A DNA stretch of 64,000 bases. Origin: Amycolatopsis sacchari (GTDB lineage Bacteria; Actinomycetota; Actinomycetes; Mycobacteriales; Pseudonocardiaceae). A program made the position numbers and the translations under genes. Of this stretch, positions 15,878 through 23,662 are shown piece after piece (within the stretch, counting starts at the first letter, position 1; each line of letters starts with the position of its first letter). The stretch spans positions 155,497 through 219,496 of the forward strand of contig NZ_FORP01000011.1 in NCBI RefSeq assembly GCF_900114035.1, read 5' to 3'. Under the pieces are notes generated by a model, which was given only the letters and a program-made list of their open reading frames with translations, made no database searches and was not told the origin of the DNA.

Positions 15878-15896
15878 GTGTCCGCTATGCGGACAC
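15878..15896. promoter_or_regulatory. Operator site 2, TGTCCG-N5-CGGACA
   Basis: GTGTCCGC, TAT, GCGGACAC: a second palindrome with the same TGTCCG-N5-CGGACA core as 15809-15827, centre-to-centre 69 bases. Two equal sites suggest cooperative binding by one regulator in front of the operon. The regulator is not identified; the XRE-cupin protein at 15909 seems to have a different site of its own. Confidence 0.65.
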
Positions 15897-15908
15897 TTGT
15901 CCGTTGAT

Positions 15909-16496
15909 CTAGTGGCGGGTCGCGACCGCCCGGACGTGCGCGCGCTCGCCCTGCCGCCCGACCAGGCTGAGGAACTCGACGGGACCGGCGCCGGTGGCCC
16001 CGAACCAGTGCGGGGTGCTGGTGTCGAACTCCGCGGCCTCCCCCGGCTTGAGGAGGAGGTCCTGCTCGCCCAGCACCAGGCGCAGTGTGCCGTTGAGGAC
16101 GTAGACCCAGTCGTGGCCCTCGTGGGTGCGCAGGTCGGGTTCGGCGTCGTCGGTTCCCGCCGCGAGCACGAACTTGTACGCCTGGACGCCACCCGGCCTC
16201 CGGGTCAGCGGCAGGATCGTCGACCCGTCGCCGCAGGGGATCGGGCGCAGGTGGATCCGGGGGTCACCGGTGGGCGGGGCGCCGACGAGCTCGTCGAGCG
16301 TCACCCCGTGGACGCGGGCCAGCGGCAGGAGCTGTTCGAGCGTGGGCCGCCGCAGGCCGGCCTCCAGCCGGGACAGCGTGCTGGCCGAGATACCGGTCTG
16401 CGCGGCCAGGTCGGTCAGCGTGATGTCGCGGGCCATCCGTAGTTTCTTGAGCCTCGGCCCGACGGCGTCGAGCGTCCGGTCTGTCGCTTCGTGCAT
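15909..16496 (-). CDS. XRE family regulator with C-terminal cupin domain
   Basis: 195-residue regulator. The N-terminal XRE helix-turn-helix is at residues ~15-68 ('LKKLRMARDITLTDLAAQTGISASTLSRLEAGLRRP'). The C-terminal cupin has 'THEGHDWVYVLNGTLRLVLGEQ' and 'TPHWFG', with metal- or ligand-binding His. The ATG at 16496 follows a G-run; the frame is open farther upstream but crosses the operator. It lies upstream of the LigAB-type operon in the same direction and is divergent from the methyltransferase/MFS pair, with a 22-bp palindrome between them that it probably binds. Confidence 0.9.
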   Translation of the reverse strand: MHEATDRTLDAVGPRLKKLRMARDITLTDLAAQTGISASTLSRLEAGLRRPTLEQLLPLARVHGVTLDELVGAPPTGDPRIHLRPIPCGDGSTILPLTRRPGGVQAYKFVLAAGTDDAEPDLRTHEGHDWVYVLNGTLRLVLGEQDLLLKPGEAAEFDTSTPHWFGATGAGPVEFLSLVGRQGERAHVRAVATRH

Positions 16497-16512
16497 GCCC
16501 CCGATTTTGCCA

Positions 16513-16534
16513 TTCGGCAAGAAACTTTGCCGAA
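16513..16534. promoter_or_regulatory. Palindrome TTCGGCAA-N6-TTGCCGAA between divergent genes
   Basis: Perfect 8-base arms (16513-16520 and 16527-16534) around six bases. It lies in the 67-bp gap between the XRE-cupin gene and the methyltransferase gene. The position suits autoregulation of the XRE-cupin protein and control of the methyltransferase/exporter operon. Confidence 0.7.
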
Positions 16535-16563
16535 CCGTCACGACGCGGTCCACCATCGCCGTC

Positions 16564-17145
16564 GTGACACACGCATTCGACAAGGAGTACTGGGAGCGGC
16601 ACTGGCACGACTCCCACTTCGAACACCCGCCGAACCCTTACCTGGCAACGGAAACCGGCGATCTCGCGCCGGGCACGGCGCTGGACGCCGGGTGCGGGAC
16701 CGGGGCCGAGGCGGTCTGGCTCGCCGCACACGGGTGGCAGGTGACCGCCGCCGACATCTCGGCCGCCGCGCTCGCCCGCGCGGCCGAGCGCGCGACGGAC
16801 GGCGACGTGGCCGAGCGCGTGCGGTGGGTCGAGGCGGACCTGTGCGACTGGCAGCCGGAGGAGCGGTTCGACCTCGTCACGACCCACTACGCCCACCCGG
16901 CGATGCCGCAGCTGGAGTTCTACGACCGGATCGCGGGCTGGGTCGCCCCCGGCGGCACGCTGCTGATCGTCGGGCACCGGCACGGCCACGACTCCCCCGC
17001 TGAGGCTTCGGTCACCGCCGAAGCCATCACCGCCCGGCTGGACGAGGCGGCCTGGCGGGTCGTCACCGCCGAAGAGCACCGCCGCGCCCTCGCCGGCACC
17101 ACCCTCCACGACGTCGTCGTGCGCGCCCGGAAGGAGAACCGATGA
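16564..17145 (+). CDS. SAM-dependent class I methyltransferase
   Basis: 193-residue small methyltransferase starting at GTG 16564. Motif I is LDAGCGTGAEA (~39-49), followed by the acidic end of strand 2 in 'VTAADIS' and the motif II/III region 'FDLVTTHYAHPA'. A starting 'FDKEYWERHWHDS' resembles thiopurine/tellurite-type small methyltransferases. Its stop overlaps the start of the MFS transporter (ATGA), so methylation and export of one small molecule are probably linked. The substrate is unknown. Confidence 0.85.
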   Translation: MTHAFDKEYWERHWHDSHFEHPPNPYLATETGDLAPGTALDAGCGTGAEAVWLAAHGWQVTAADISAAALARAAERATDGDVAERVRWVEADLCDWQPEERFDLVTTHYAHPAMPQLEFYDRIAGWVAPGGTLLIVGHRHGHDSPAEASVTAEAITARLDEAAWRVVTAEEHRRALAGTTLHDVVVRARKENR

Positions 17146-18647
17146 GCACCCCCGTGTCGTCGCAGGCCGTCATCGAGGACCCCCGCCGGCGCCGCGCCGT
17201 CCTCGTCGCGGTGTGCGTCGCGCTGATGGCGGTCATCGCGTCGGTGTCCGGGCTGGGCGTCGCGCAGCCGCAGCTCGCCCTCGAGTTCGACGCCTCGCAG
17301 AGCACCGTGCTGTGGTTCATCAACAGCTACGCCATCGCCCTCGCCGCACTGCTGCTCCCGCTCGGCGCGGTCGGCGACCGCTGGGGCCGCAAACCCGTGC
17401 TGCTCACCGGTCTCGCGGTCTTCGGCGTGTCGAACGCCGCCGCGGGCCTGGCCCCGGCGGCCGAGGTCATGCTCGCCGCCCGCGTGCTCAGCGGCGTGGG
17501 GGCGGCGATGATCATGCCGGTCACTCTCGCCGTCATCACGTCCACCTTCCCCGCGGAGGAACGCGCCAAGGCGATCGGCGTCTGGACCGGCGTCGCGGGC
17601 GGCGGCGGGATCCTCGGGATGTACCTGTCCGCCGTCCTGGTCGACGTGGCGAGCTGGCGGTGGCTGTTCGCGCTGCCCGTCGCGCTCGTGCTCGTCGCCG
17701 CCGTCATGACGGTGCGGGTGGTCCCCGCCTCCCGCGAGCGGACGGAGCACCGGTTCGACGTGGTGGGCTCGCTGACCTCGATGGTCGCCGTGCTCGGGCT
17801 CATCTTCTTCCTCCACGAAGGGCCCGAGCGGGGCTGGGGCGAACCCGTGACGCTGCTGAGCCTGCTCGTGGGCGCTGTGGCCACAGCCGCTTTCGTGGCT
17901 TGGGAGCTGCGGCAGCAGGCGCCGCTGCTCGACGTCCGGCTGTTCGCCGAGCGCGGGCTGTCCAGTGGTTCGGTGACGCTCCTGGCGGTGTTCGGGGTGC
18001 AGGCGGGGATTTCCGTCGTGCTCTTCCCGTACTTCCAGGCCGTACTCGGCTGGTCCGGCCTGGTGGCCACGCTGGGGCTGATGCCGATGGCGCTGCCGAT
18101 GATGTTCGCCTCCGGCCTCGCGCCGAAGGTGGCCGCCCGCCTCGGCGCACGGTCCACAATGGCCACTGGGGTCCTCCTCGGCGGCGTGGGCCTGGCGCTG
18201 ATGGCGACGTTCGTCTCCGTCGACGCCGGCTTCCTCTCGATCTTGCCCGGCATGGTGGCGATGGGGCTCGGCATGGGCCTGTCCATGACCCCCTCGACCG
18301 AGGCCATCACCTCGGCGCTGCCCCGCGAGCGGCAGGGCGTCGCGTCCGCGCTGAACGACGTGACCAGGGAGTTCGGCACCGCGCTCGGCGTCGCCCTGCT
18401 CGGCGCGGTACTGGCGGCGGGCTACCGCGACGCGATCGACCCGCGGCTGGGCGGCGTCCCCGGGCCGGTCGCGGATGCCGCGAGGGCGGGCGTCGCCAAC
18501 GCGGTCGCGGCCGCCAGGGACACCACCCTCGTCCGCGCCGCGCAGGAGTCCTTCGTGCACGGGTGGCAGCAGGCCATGTGGTCCGGTTTCGCGGTCATGG
18601 CCATCCTGTTCTGCTACATCCTGTTCCGGGGACCACGGCGGGGCTAA
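17142..18647 (+). CDS. MFS transporter, DHA2 (14-helix) drug-export type
   Basis: 501-residue membrane protein with about 14 hydrophobic segments. Motif A-like 'GAVGDRWGRKPVLLTG' follows helix 2, and the motif C-type segment 'GVWTGVAGGGGILGMYLSAVL' lies in helix 5, as in EmrB/QacA proton-driven exporters. The ATG overlaps the methyltransferase stop. It probably exports the methylated compound or gives resistance to a toxic one. The 3' end overlaps the convergent small gene by 4 bases. Confidence 0.9.
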   Translation: MSTPVSSQAVIEDPRRRRAVLVAVCVALMAVIASVSGLGVAQPQLALEFDASQSTVLWFINSYAIALAALLLPLGAVGDRWGRKPVLLTGLAVFGVSNAAAGLAPAAEVMLAARVLSGVGAAMIMPVTLAVITSTFPAEERAKAIGVWTGVAGGGGILGMYLSAVLVDVASWRWLFALPVALVLVAAVMTVRVVPASRERTEHRFDVVGSLTSMVAVLGLIFFLHEGPERGWGEPVTLLSLLVGAVATAAFVAWELRQQAPLLDVRLFAERGLSSGSVTLLAVFGVQAGISVVLFPYFQAVLGWSGLVATLGLMPMALPMMFASGLAPKVAARLGARSTMATGVLLGGVGLALMATFVSVDAGFLSILPGMVAMGLGMGLSMTPSTEAITSALPRERQGVASALNDVTREFGTALGVALLGAVLAAGYRDAIDPRLGGVPGPVADAARAGVANAVAAARDTTLVRAAQESFVHGWQQAMWSGFAVMAILFCYILFRGPRRG

Positions 18648-18919
18648 CCCCGGATCGCCGCCTGGTACGCCGCCAGCGCGTCCGCATCGTCGATGCTGCC
18701 GTGGTGGTGGTACAGGACGTGGGTGGCGTCGGCGTACTTGACGATGTCGCCGAAGGTGACGGTGACCAGGGCGGGGCCGTGGAAGACCCGGTCGTAGAGC
18801 GCGGTGATCGCCTCGCCGCCACGGAGGATGCCGCCGAGCGAGTTGTTCAGCTGCGCCAGCGGGTCGTGGGCCGGTTGCGTGAGGCGGGTCCCGAACGAGA
18901 CGCCAAGCTGCCGTGTCAC
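18644..18919 (-). CDS. Hypothetical small protein
   Basis: 91-residue protein from GTG 18919, with an AGGAG site six to seven bases upstream. It has 'LGGILRGGEAITALYDRVFHGPALVTVTFGDIVKYADATHVLYHHHG' in the middle, with a His triplet, and a short helical tail. The alternating hydrophobic strands suggest a small alpha/beta fold, but no family is recognised. It is divergent from the ArsR gene; a 9-base inverted repeat lies between them, so it may be controlled by that repressor. Confidence 0.6.
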   Translation of the reverse strand: MTRQLGVSFGTRLTQPAHDPLAQLNNSLGGILRGGEAITALYDRVFHGPALVTVTFGDIVKYADATHVLYHHHGSIDDADALAAYQAAIRG

Positions 18920-18933
18920 GAGAGCTCCTGGAA

Positions 18934-18979
18934 TGTTCGATGGAGGTCGGCCACAGGACCGTACGACAGTCATCGAACA
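18934..18979. promoter_or_regulatory. Inverted repeat TGTTCGATG ... CATCGAACA
   Basis: Perfect 9-base arms at 18934-18942 and 18971-18979, separated by 28 bases, in the gap between a minus-strand small gene and the ArsR regulator. The spacing is long for a single dimer site, so it may be two half-sites bound cooperatively. Confidence 0.5.
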
Positions 18980-19005
18980 GTGCGCGAGCGCGCGGCTTGA
19001 CGCAC

Positions 19006-19308
19006 GTGCACCCGCGGGACGTGCCACTGCAGGACGCGCTGACCGCGCTCGCGGATCCGGTGCGACGCACCATCGTGCGGAAGCTGGCCGGGCTGCCGGA
19101 CTGGACGAAAGCCTGCGGCACCTTCGAGCTGCCGGTCACCAAGGCGACCCGCAGCCACCACTTCGCGGTTCTGCGTGCCGCCGGGCTCATCGAGCAGCGC
19201 GACGAGGGACCCCGCCGCCTCAACCGGCTGCGCTACACCGAGTTCGACGAGACCTTCCCCGGCCTGCTCGACCTGGTCCTGGCCGAGCAGGCCACTCCCG
19301 GGACGTGA
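19006..19308 (+). CDS. ArsR family winged-helix regulator
   Basis: 100-residue regulator with 'LQDALTALADPVRRTIVRKLAG' helix 1-2 and the recognition helix in 'VTKATRSHHFAVLRAAGLIEQRDEGPRRLNRLR', then the wing. No Cys metal site (CVC) is present, so it is not a classic metal sensor. The GTG at 19006 is taken as start; a TTG at 18997 and a GTG at 18913 are in frame, but the longest version would overlap the divergent gene's start. Confidence 0.8.
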   Translation: MHPRDVPLQDALTALADPVRRTIVRKLAGLPDWTKACGTFELPVTKATRSHHFAVLRAAGLIEQRDEGPRRLNRLRYTEFDETFPGLLDLVLAEQATPGT

Positions 19309-19311
19309 CAA

Positions 19312-20319
19312 CTAGAACAACGCGCTGTACCCGTTCAACGCGGGCTGTCCGCCCAAGTGCGCGTACAGCACCGTGGAGTCCCGGGGGATCTCGCCCCGGG
19401 ACACCAGATCCACCATGCCCGCGAAGGACTTCCCTTCGTACACCGGGTCGGTGATCATCCCTTCCGTGCGGGCCGCCAGCCGCATCGCGTCCACTGTGGA
19501 CTCGTCCGGGATGCCGTACGTGCCGGCGTGGTAACGCTCGTCGAGTTCGACCTCGTCCTCGCGGAGCGCACGGTCCACACCGATGCTTTCCGCCGTGCGA
19601 CACGCGATGCGGGTGATCTGGTCGCGGGTTTCCGCCGGCTTGGCCGAGGCGTCGATCCCCAGCACGCGCCGGGGACGGCCGCCGAGGGCGGCGAAACCCG
19701 CGACCATGCCCGCCTGGGTGCTGCCGGTCACCGAGCACACGACGATCGTGTCGAAGAAGACCCCCAGTTCCCGCTCCTGCTCGGCCAACTCGAACGCCCA
19801 CCGCGCGAAGCCCAATCCGCCGAGCGGGTGGTCGGAGGCCCCGGCGGGAACCGCGTACGGCTTGCCACCGCGCTCCTCGACGTCCCGCAGCGCCTGCTCC
19901 CAGCTCTCCTTGAACCCGATGCCGAACCCGGCGCGCACGAGCCGCACCTCGGCCCCGGCCAGCCTGCTGAGCAGGATGTTGCCCACCTTGTCGTACACCG
20001 CGTCCGGCCAGTCGACCCAGCTTTCCTGCACCAGCACGCACTTCAGCCCGGCCCGCGCGGCCACCGCCGCCACCTGCCGCGTGTGGTTCGACTGCACCCC
20101 GCCGATCGACACCAGCGTGTCGCAACCCTGCGCGAGCGCGTCGGCGACGAGGTACTCCAGTTTCCGGGTCTTGTTGCCCCCGAAGGCGATCCCCGAGTTG
20201 CAGTCCTCCCGCTTGGCCCACAACGCCGCACCGCCGAGGTGCCGGGTGAGCCGTTCGAGCGGGTGCACCGGGGACGGGCCGAACAACAGCGGGTAGCGCG
20301 CGAACGACTCCAGCGACAT
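19312..20319 (-). CDS. acdS: 1-aminocyclopropane-1-carboxylate (ACC) deaminase
   Basis: 335-residue PLP enzyme, close to the usual 338 residues. PLP Lys50 is in [10 protein letters not shown] and the neighbouring Ser77 in [10 protein letters not shown]. It keeps the residues that separate true ACC deaminases from D-cysteine desulfhydrases: Tyr-Glu in 'DPVYEGKS' and Leu in '[10 protein letters not shown]'. It opens ACC, the ethylene precursor of plants, to 2-oxobutyrate and ammonia, so the organism probably meets plants or rhizosphere. It lies 11 bases after its GntR gene in one operon. Confidence 0.9.
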   Translation of the reverse strand: MSLESFARYPLLFGPSPVHPLERLTRHLGGAALWAKREDCNSGIAFGGNKTRKLEYLVADALAQGCDTLVSIGGVQSNHTRQVAAVAARAGLKCVLVQESWVDWPDAVYDKVGNILLSRLAGAEVRLVRAGFGIGFKESWEQALRDVEERGGKPYAVPAGASDHPLGGLGFARWAFELAEQERELGVFFDTIVVCSVTGSTQAGMVAGFAALGGRPRRVLGIDASAKPAETRDQITRIACRTAESIGVDRALREDEVELDERYHAGTYGIPDESTVDAMRLAARTEGMITDPVYEGKSFAGMVDLVSRGEIPRDSTVLYAHLGGQPALNGYSALF

Positions 20320-20330
20320 GGGACTCCGTT

Positions 20331-20975
20331 TCAGTCGGCGAGCTCTTCCAGCTCGTGCCAGATCTCCGCCGTGACGCGGACCGCCGCCTCGACGTCCGCA
20401 CCCCGGCAGGCTTCGATGAGCCGTTCGTGCCGCGCCACCGACTCCCGCGCGGCGGGCACGCTGAACCGCAGCCGCTCCAGCCTGCGGATCAGCGGCGTGT
20501 ACCGGTCGATCGTCGCGGCCACCGCCCGGTTCCCGCAGGCCGTGATGAGCACGTCGTGCAGCTCGTCGTCCGCCCGCATCGCCTCGTCGGCGTCACCCGC
20601 GCGCACCGCGGCGTCGAACCGCTGGTTCGCCTCGGTCATCGTCGCGAGGTGCTCGGCGGTCAGCTGGGGCACGCCGGTGCGGGCGGCCAGCTCGTGCATC
20701 GCCCGCACCACCGCCGCCGCGTCCCGCACCTCACCCGCGTCGATCGGGGTGACGCGCGTGTGGCTCTGCGGTTTCGCCCGCACCAGGCCCTCGTCGGCCA
20801 GCCGGGCGAGCGCGTCACGGACCGGGGCCCGCGACAGGCCGAGCCGCTCCGCCAGCTCGGCATCGCGCACGACACTGCCCGGCGGCAGCTCACCGCGGAC
20901 GATGGCCTCGCGGATGAGCCGGTGGGCGGTCTCCCGCAGGAGGGGACGGCGGACGGGTTCGAGCACAACTGACAT
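20331..20975 (-). CDS. GntR family regulator, FadR subfamily
   Basis: 214-residue regulator. The winged helix is at residues ~10-75 ('[46 protein letters not shown]'). The all-helical FCD ligand domain follows, with 'FDAAVRAGD', 'DDELHDVLI' and 'RHERLIEAC' providing the Asp/His metal-site residues. It is the first gene of the acdS operon. A perfect palindrome (20969-20987) covers its start codon, so autoregulation and control of ACC deaminase by an ACC-related ligand are likely. Confidence 0.9.
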   Translation of the reverse strand: MSVVLEPVRRPLLRETAHRLIREAIVRGELPPGSVVRDAELAERLGLSRAPVRDALARLADEGLVRAKPQSHTRVTPIDAGEVRDAAAVVRAMHELAARTGVPQLTAEHLATMTEANQRFDAAVRAGDADEAMRADDELHDVLITACGNRAVAATIDRYTPLIRRLERLRFSVPAARESVARHERLIEACRGADVEAAVRVTAEIWHELEELAD

Positions 20976-20987
20976 GTTAGATGTCAG
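20969..20987. promoter_or_regulatory. Palindrome CTGACAT-N5-ATGTCAG on gntR start codon
   Basis: Perfect 7-base arms (20969-20975, 20981-20987). The left arm includes the complement of the gntR ATG. GntR/FadR dimers bind sites of this size, so a repressor here would block initiation of gntR-acdS transcription. Confidence 0.65.
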
Positions 20988-21230
20988 TGATCGGAAGTCA
21001 ACAGCTCTGGCGTCCCGGTATTCGCCCGGGCGAGAAGGAGTTGGCCGACGCGGTGCGCACGGGGCCCGCTCTGGTGGTGCGGCCGCGCACGAGGTCGCCG
21101 CGACGGTGATCGCGGCGAGTGAGTCCGATGTGGACATATCAGTGAGCTGCGGGGCCGAGATGTCCCGCTCGATCCAGACCGGGGCCCCGGCGGCGGCATC
21201 GTGCTCTTCGCCTGGCAGGACGTGGACAGA
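20988..21230. other. Intergenic stretch without recognised gene
   Basis: Apart from the flanking operator and terminator, no convincing start, ribosome binding site or family-like protein is seen on either strand. It must contain the promoter for gntR-acdS. Confidence 0.5.
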
Positions 21231-21256
21231 GGTCCGGCAGGTCACCCTGCCGGACC
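21231..21256 (-). terminator. Strong hairpin terminator after manganese catalase
   Basis: GGTCCGGCAGG (21231-21241), loop of four, CCTGCCGGACC (21246-21256): a perfect 11-bp stem 6 bases beyond the catalase stop. Confidence 0.75.
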
Positions 21257-21261
21257 CCGTG

Positions 21262-22290
21262 TCACGAGTAGTCGTGCGTCTCGGCGATCTCGCCGTCCTT
21301 CTTGCGCACGACGTGCGTCACCCCGCGGTCCTTGGCCAGACGCCGGCCTTCCCGCTGCGCCTCGGCCTTCGTGTCACTCGCACTGGACGCCCGCTTGTTG
21401 CCCTCGACCTGGTTCTTCCAGCGGCCGTCACGCTCGCTGTAGAACGTCTGCACGTCACCCTCGGCGATCTCCGGCGCCGCGGTCGCGGACGTCGCGGGCG
21501 CGTACGTCGCGAACAGCGCCGGGTCGGGTGCCGGGGCCGACGCGGGACCACCCAGCGGCTGGGGCTCCATCAGGTACTCCAGCTCGCGGGTCCACCCGCC
21601 CTCGGGCCCGTGGGGACCGTCGGACAGGTGCCAGATCGTGTGGTTGTGCTCCTGGTTCTCCTCGTCGAACAGGGCACTCGGCGCCACATCGGTTTCCAGG
21701 CCGTCCGCTTCGAGTTCCTCGATCGCCCGCAGCCACTGCTTCTGGTGCACCGTGTCGCGCGCCAGGTTGAACTTCAGCATCTCCTTGACGCCGGGGTCGT
21801 CGGTCATGTTGTACAACCGCGCGGTCTGCAACCGCCCCTGCGCCTCCGCCGCGGCGTTGGCCCGGAAATCGGCCAGCAGGTTACCGCTGGCCACGATGAA
21901 CTTGCCGTTCCACGGATAACCGTTGGAGTCCGCGGGCAACGCACCCCCACCAGCGACGATGGCCTGCTGCGGGTCCATCCCGCCGATGACCGCCGCCATG
22001 ACCGGGTCCTTGACCGCCTCCGCGGTCGCCGTGGCCGGGGCGCCTTCCAGCAGCCGCGCCACCATCGTCGCGAGCATCTCGACGTGCCCGATCTCCTCGG
22101 TGGCGGTGTCCATGATGAGGTCCTTGTACTTGCCCTCGATGCGGCAGTTCCACCCCTGGAACAGGTACTGCCACGTCACGGACAGCTCGCCGTACGCCCC
22201 GCCGATGAGCTCCTGCAGCTTGTGCGCGAACACCGGGTCCGGCCGCTCGGGTTTCGCCTCGAACTGCAGGCGCTTGGTGTGCCGGAACAT
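21262..22290 (-). CDS. Manganese catalase with C-terminal DUF2188-like tail
   Basis: 342-residue dimanganese catalase that would dismutate hydrogen peroxide. The ferritin-like four-helix core has the metal-ligand motifs 'ELSVTWQYLFQ', 'ATEEIGHVEMLATMV', 'EAQGRLQTARLYN' and 'ARDTVHQKQWLRAI'. After residue ~280 a Pro/Ala linker leads to 'EGNKRASSASDTKAEAQREGRRLAKDRG', the DUF2188-type tail often fused to this enzyme in soil bacteria. It shares a TGATG junction with a small upstream gene. Confidence 0.92.
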   Translation of the reverse strand: MFRHTKRLQFEAKPERPDPVFAHKLQELIGGAYGELSVTWQYLFQGWNCRIEGKYKDLIMDTATEEIGHVEMLATMVARLLEGAPATATAEAVKDPVMAAVIGGMDPQQAIVAGGGALPADSNGYPWNGKFIVASGNLLADFRANAAAEAQGRLQTARLYNMTDDPGVKEMLKFNLARDTVHQKQWLRAIEELEADGLETDVAPSALFDEENQEHNHTIWHLSDGPHGPEGGWTRELEYLMEPQPLGGPASAPAPDPALFATYAPATSATAAPEIAEGDVQTFYSERDGRWKNQVEGNKRASSASDTKAEAQREGRRLAKDRGVTHVVRKKDGEIAETHDYS

Positions 22291-22532
22291 CAGCTGACCG
22301 CCGGGCCGGACTCCGAGGTGCCCGACAGGTCCTTGAGGAACTCGTGGCACTGCTTGGCCCGCGCCGAGTCCTCCTCCATCACGCGGCGGAAGAAGTCGGC
22401 GATGTCCTGGCGCCCGGCGTTCTCCGCGTCGCGGACGTACTGGCCGTAGTCGTGCCCGGCCTTGAGCGAGTGGTACTGCACCGAGATGAGGTCGAAGCTG
22501 ACGTCGTCGAAACCGGTCTCTCCGGTCGCCAT
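22290..22532 (-). CDS. Small ferritin-like helical protein beside Mn catalase
   Basis: 80-residue protein from ATG 22532, with GGGAG at good spacing. 'DLISVQYHSLKAGHDYGQYVRDAENAG' and 'DFFRRVMEEDSARAKQCHEFLKDLSG' form two amphipathic helices with Glu/His in the manner of half a ferritin-like bundle. The 1-base stop/start overlap with the catalase gene points to one functional unit, perhaps oxidative or desiccation stress. No enzymatic role can be stated. Confidence 0.75.
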   Translation of the reverse strand: MATGETGFDDVSFDLISVQYHSLKAGHDYGQYVRDAENAGRQDIADFFRRVMEEDSARAKQCHEFLKDLSGTSESGPAVS

Positions 22533-22591
22533 GGTGTGCTCCCTGTCGTCTCGCGGATGGGACGCTCCCGGCATACCCGGCCTCGCGGCGG

Positions 22592-23662
22592 TTACGCCTT
22601 CGTCTGCCCCGCGAGGAACGCGACCACTTCGGCGAAATCGCCGTTCCGCGCGAGCACGTCCCGCTGCCTAGCCGCACCTCCGCCGCGGGCCAGCACGTCG
22701 GCGAGCGTCTGCTCGGCGAACTCCTTCGCGCCGTCCTGCAACTGCGGCCGGACCTCGTCGAGCAGCCCGAGCAGCGTCTCGCCCGCCGGGCGCAGGCTCC
22801 GCGTCCGCGGATCGACGCACTGGCCCGCGAGCCCGTCCCGCGCGGCGCGCCACAGGTCGGCGCGCAGGACGTCCTGCGACACCGGTTCGGCGGTCTCGCC
22901 GCTGTCGAGCCGCGCGCGGGCGGTCGCCGCCAGGCCGTCCACGAGCACCGCGAGCAACGCGGCCTCCTCGGCGGTGGGGGCGACGTCGCACACCCGCACC
23001 TCGACCGTCGGGTGCCGCGGCGACAGTCGGATGTCCCAGTACAGGTTCGCCGGGTCGAGCACCGCGCCCGACTGCGCCATGTCCCCGACGAGCGACTCGT
23101 AGTGCTCCGCCGACTCGGCGAAGGGCGGCGGCCCACCCGAGGGCCAGCGGGACATCGCCAGGTAGCGCCAGCTCGCGTAGCCGGTGTCGGCACCTTCCGC
23201 GAACGGCGAGTTCGCGCTCAGCGCGAGCAGCACGGGCAGCCACGGCCGCAGGTGGTTGAGTACGCCGATCCCGGTTTCCCGGTCCGGCACCCCGACGTGG
23301 ATGTGGCAGCCGCACACGTTGACGCTGTCCATCAGGCCGCGGAAGTGGTCGGCGATCCGCCGGTAGCGGGCACCCGGCGTCAGCCGCGCGGTGTCCTCCA
23401 CCGGTGGTGTCCCGGTGGCGAGGAGGCGCAGCCCCTTCTCCGCGGCGCCCTCGACCAGTTGCCTCCGCTGGTCCCGCAGGCAGCCGAGCAGCTCGTCGAC
23501 GTCACCGCAGACCGGCGTGACCGACTCGACCTGGCACGTGACCAGTTCCGGCTGCAGTTCCTCGGGCGAGCCCCGGAGCACGGCCGGTGCCGCCGCCGCG
23601 GGTCTGCCCTCCGCGTCGACGAGCAGGAACTCCTCCTCGACGCCGAACGTGCGCTCGCTCAT
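22592..23662 (-). CDS. YbdK-type carboxylate-amine ligase (GCS2 family)
   Basis: 356-residue ATP-dependent carboxylate-amine ligase of the glutamate-cysteine ligase type 2 family. It has the 'FGVEEEFLLVD' opening with the metal-binding Glu cluster, 'VCGCHIHVGVPD', 'LLALSANSPFAEG' and 'PTVEVRVCDV'. These proteins have weak glutamate-cysteine ligase activity, and their true amine and acid substrates are mostly unknown. It overlaps the FAD-protein gene by 4 bases, so the two are made together. Confidence 0.88.
   Translation of the reverse strand: MSERTFGVEEEFLLVDAEGRPAAAAPAVLRGSPEELQPELVTCQVESVTPVCGDVDELLGCLRDQRRQLVEGAAEKGLRLLATGTPPVEDTARLTPGARYRRIADHFRGLMDSVNVCGCHIHVGVPDRETGIGVLNHLRPWLPVLLALSANSPFAEGADTGYASWRYLAMSRWPSGGPPPFAESAEHYESLVGDMAQSGAVLDPANLYWDIRLSPRHPTVEVRVCDVAPTAEEAALLAVLVDGLAATARARLDSGETAEPVSQDVLRADLWRAARDGLAGQCVDPRTRSLRPAGETLLGLLDEVRPQLQDGAKEFAEQTLADVLARGGGAARQRDVLARNGDFAEVVAFLAGQTKA

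Noticed and set aside
20988..21230. Short open frames upstream of gntR
   Set aside because: No ribosome binding sites and no family-like sequence; treated as promoter region.
19357..22449. A 1030-codon open frame on the plus strand
   Set aside because: It lies antisense to ACC deaminase, GntR and manganese catalase, all with clear family motifs; long antisense frames are normal in such GC-rich DNA.
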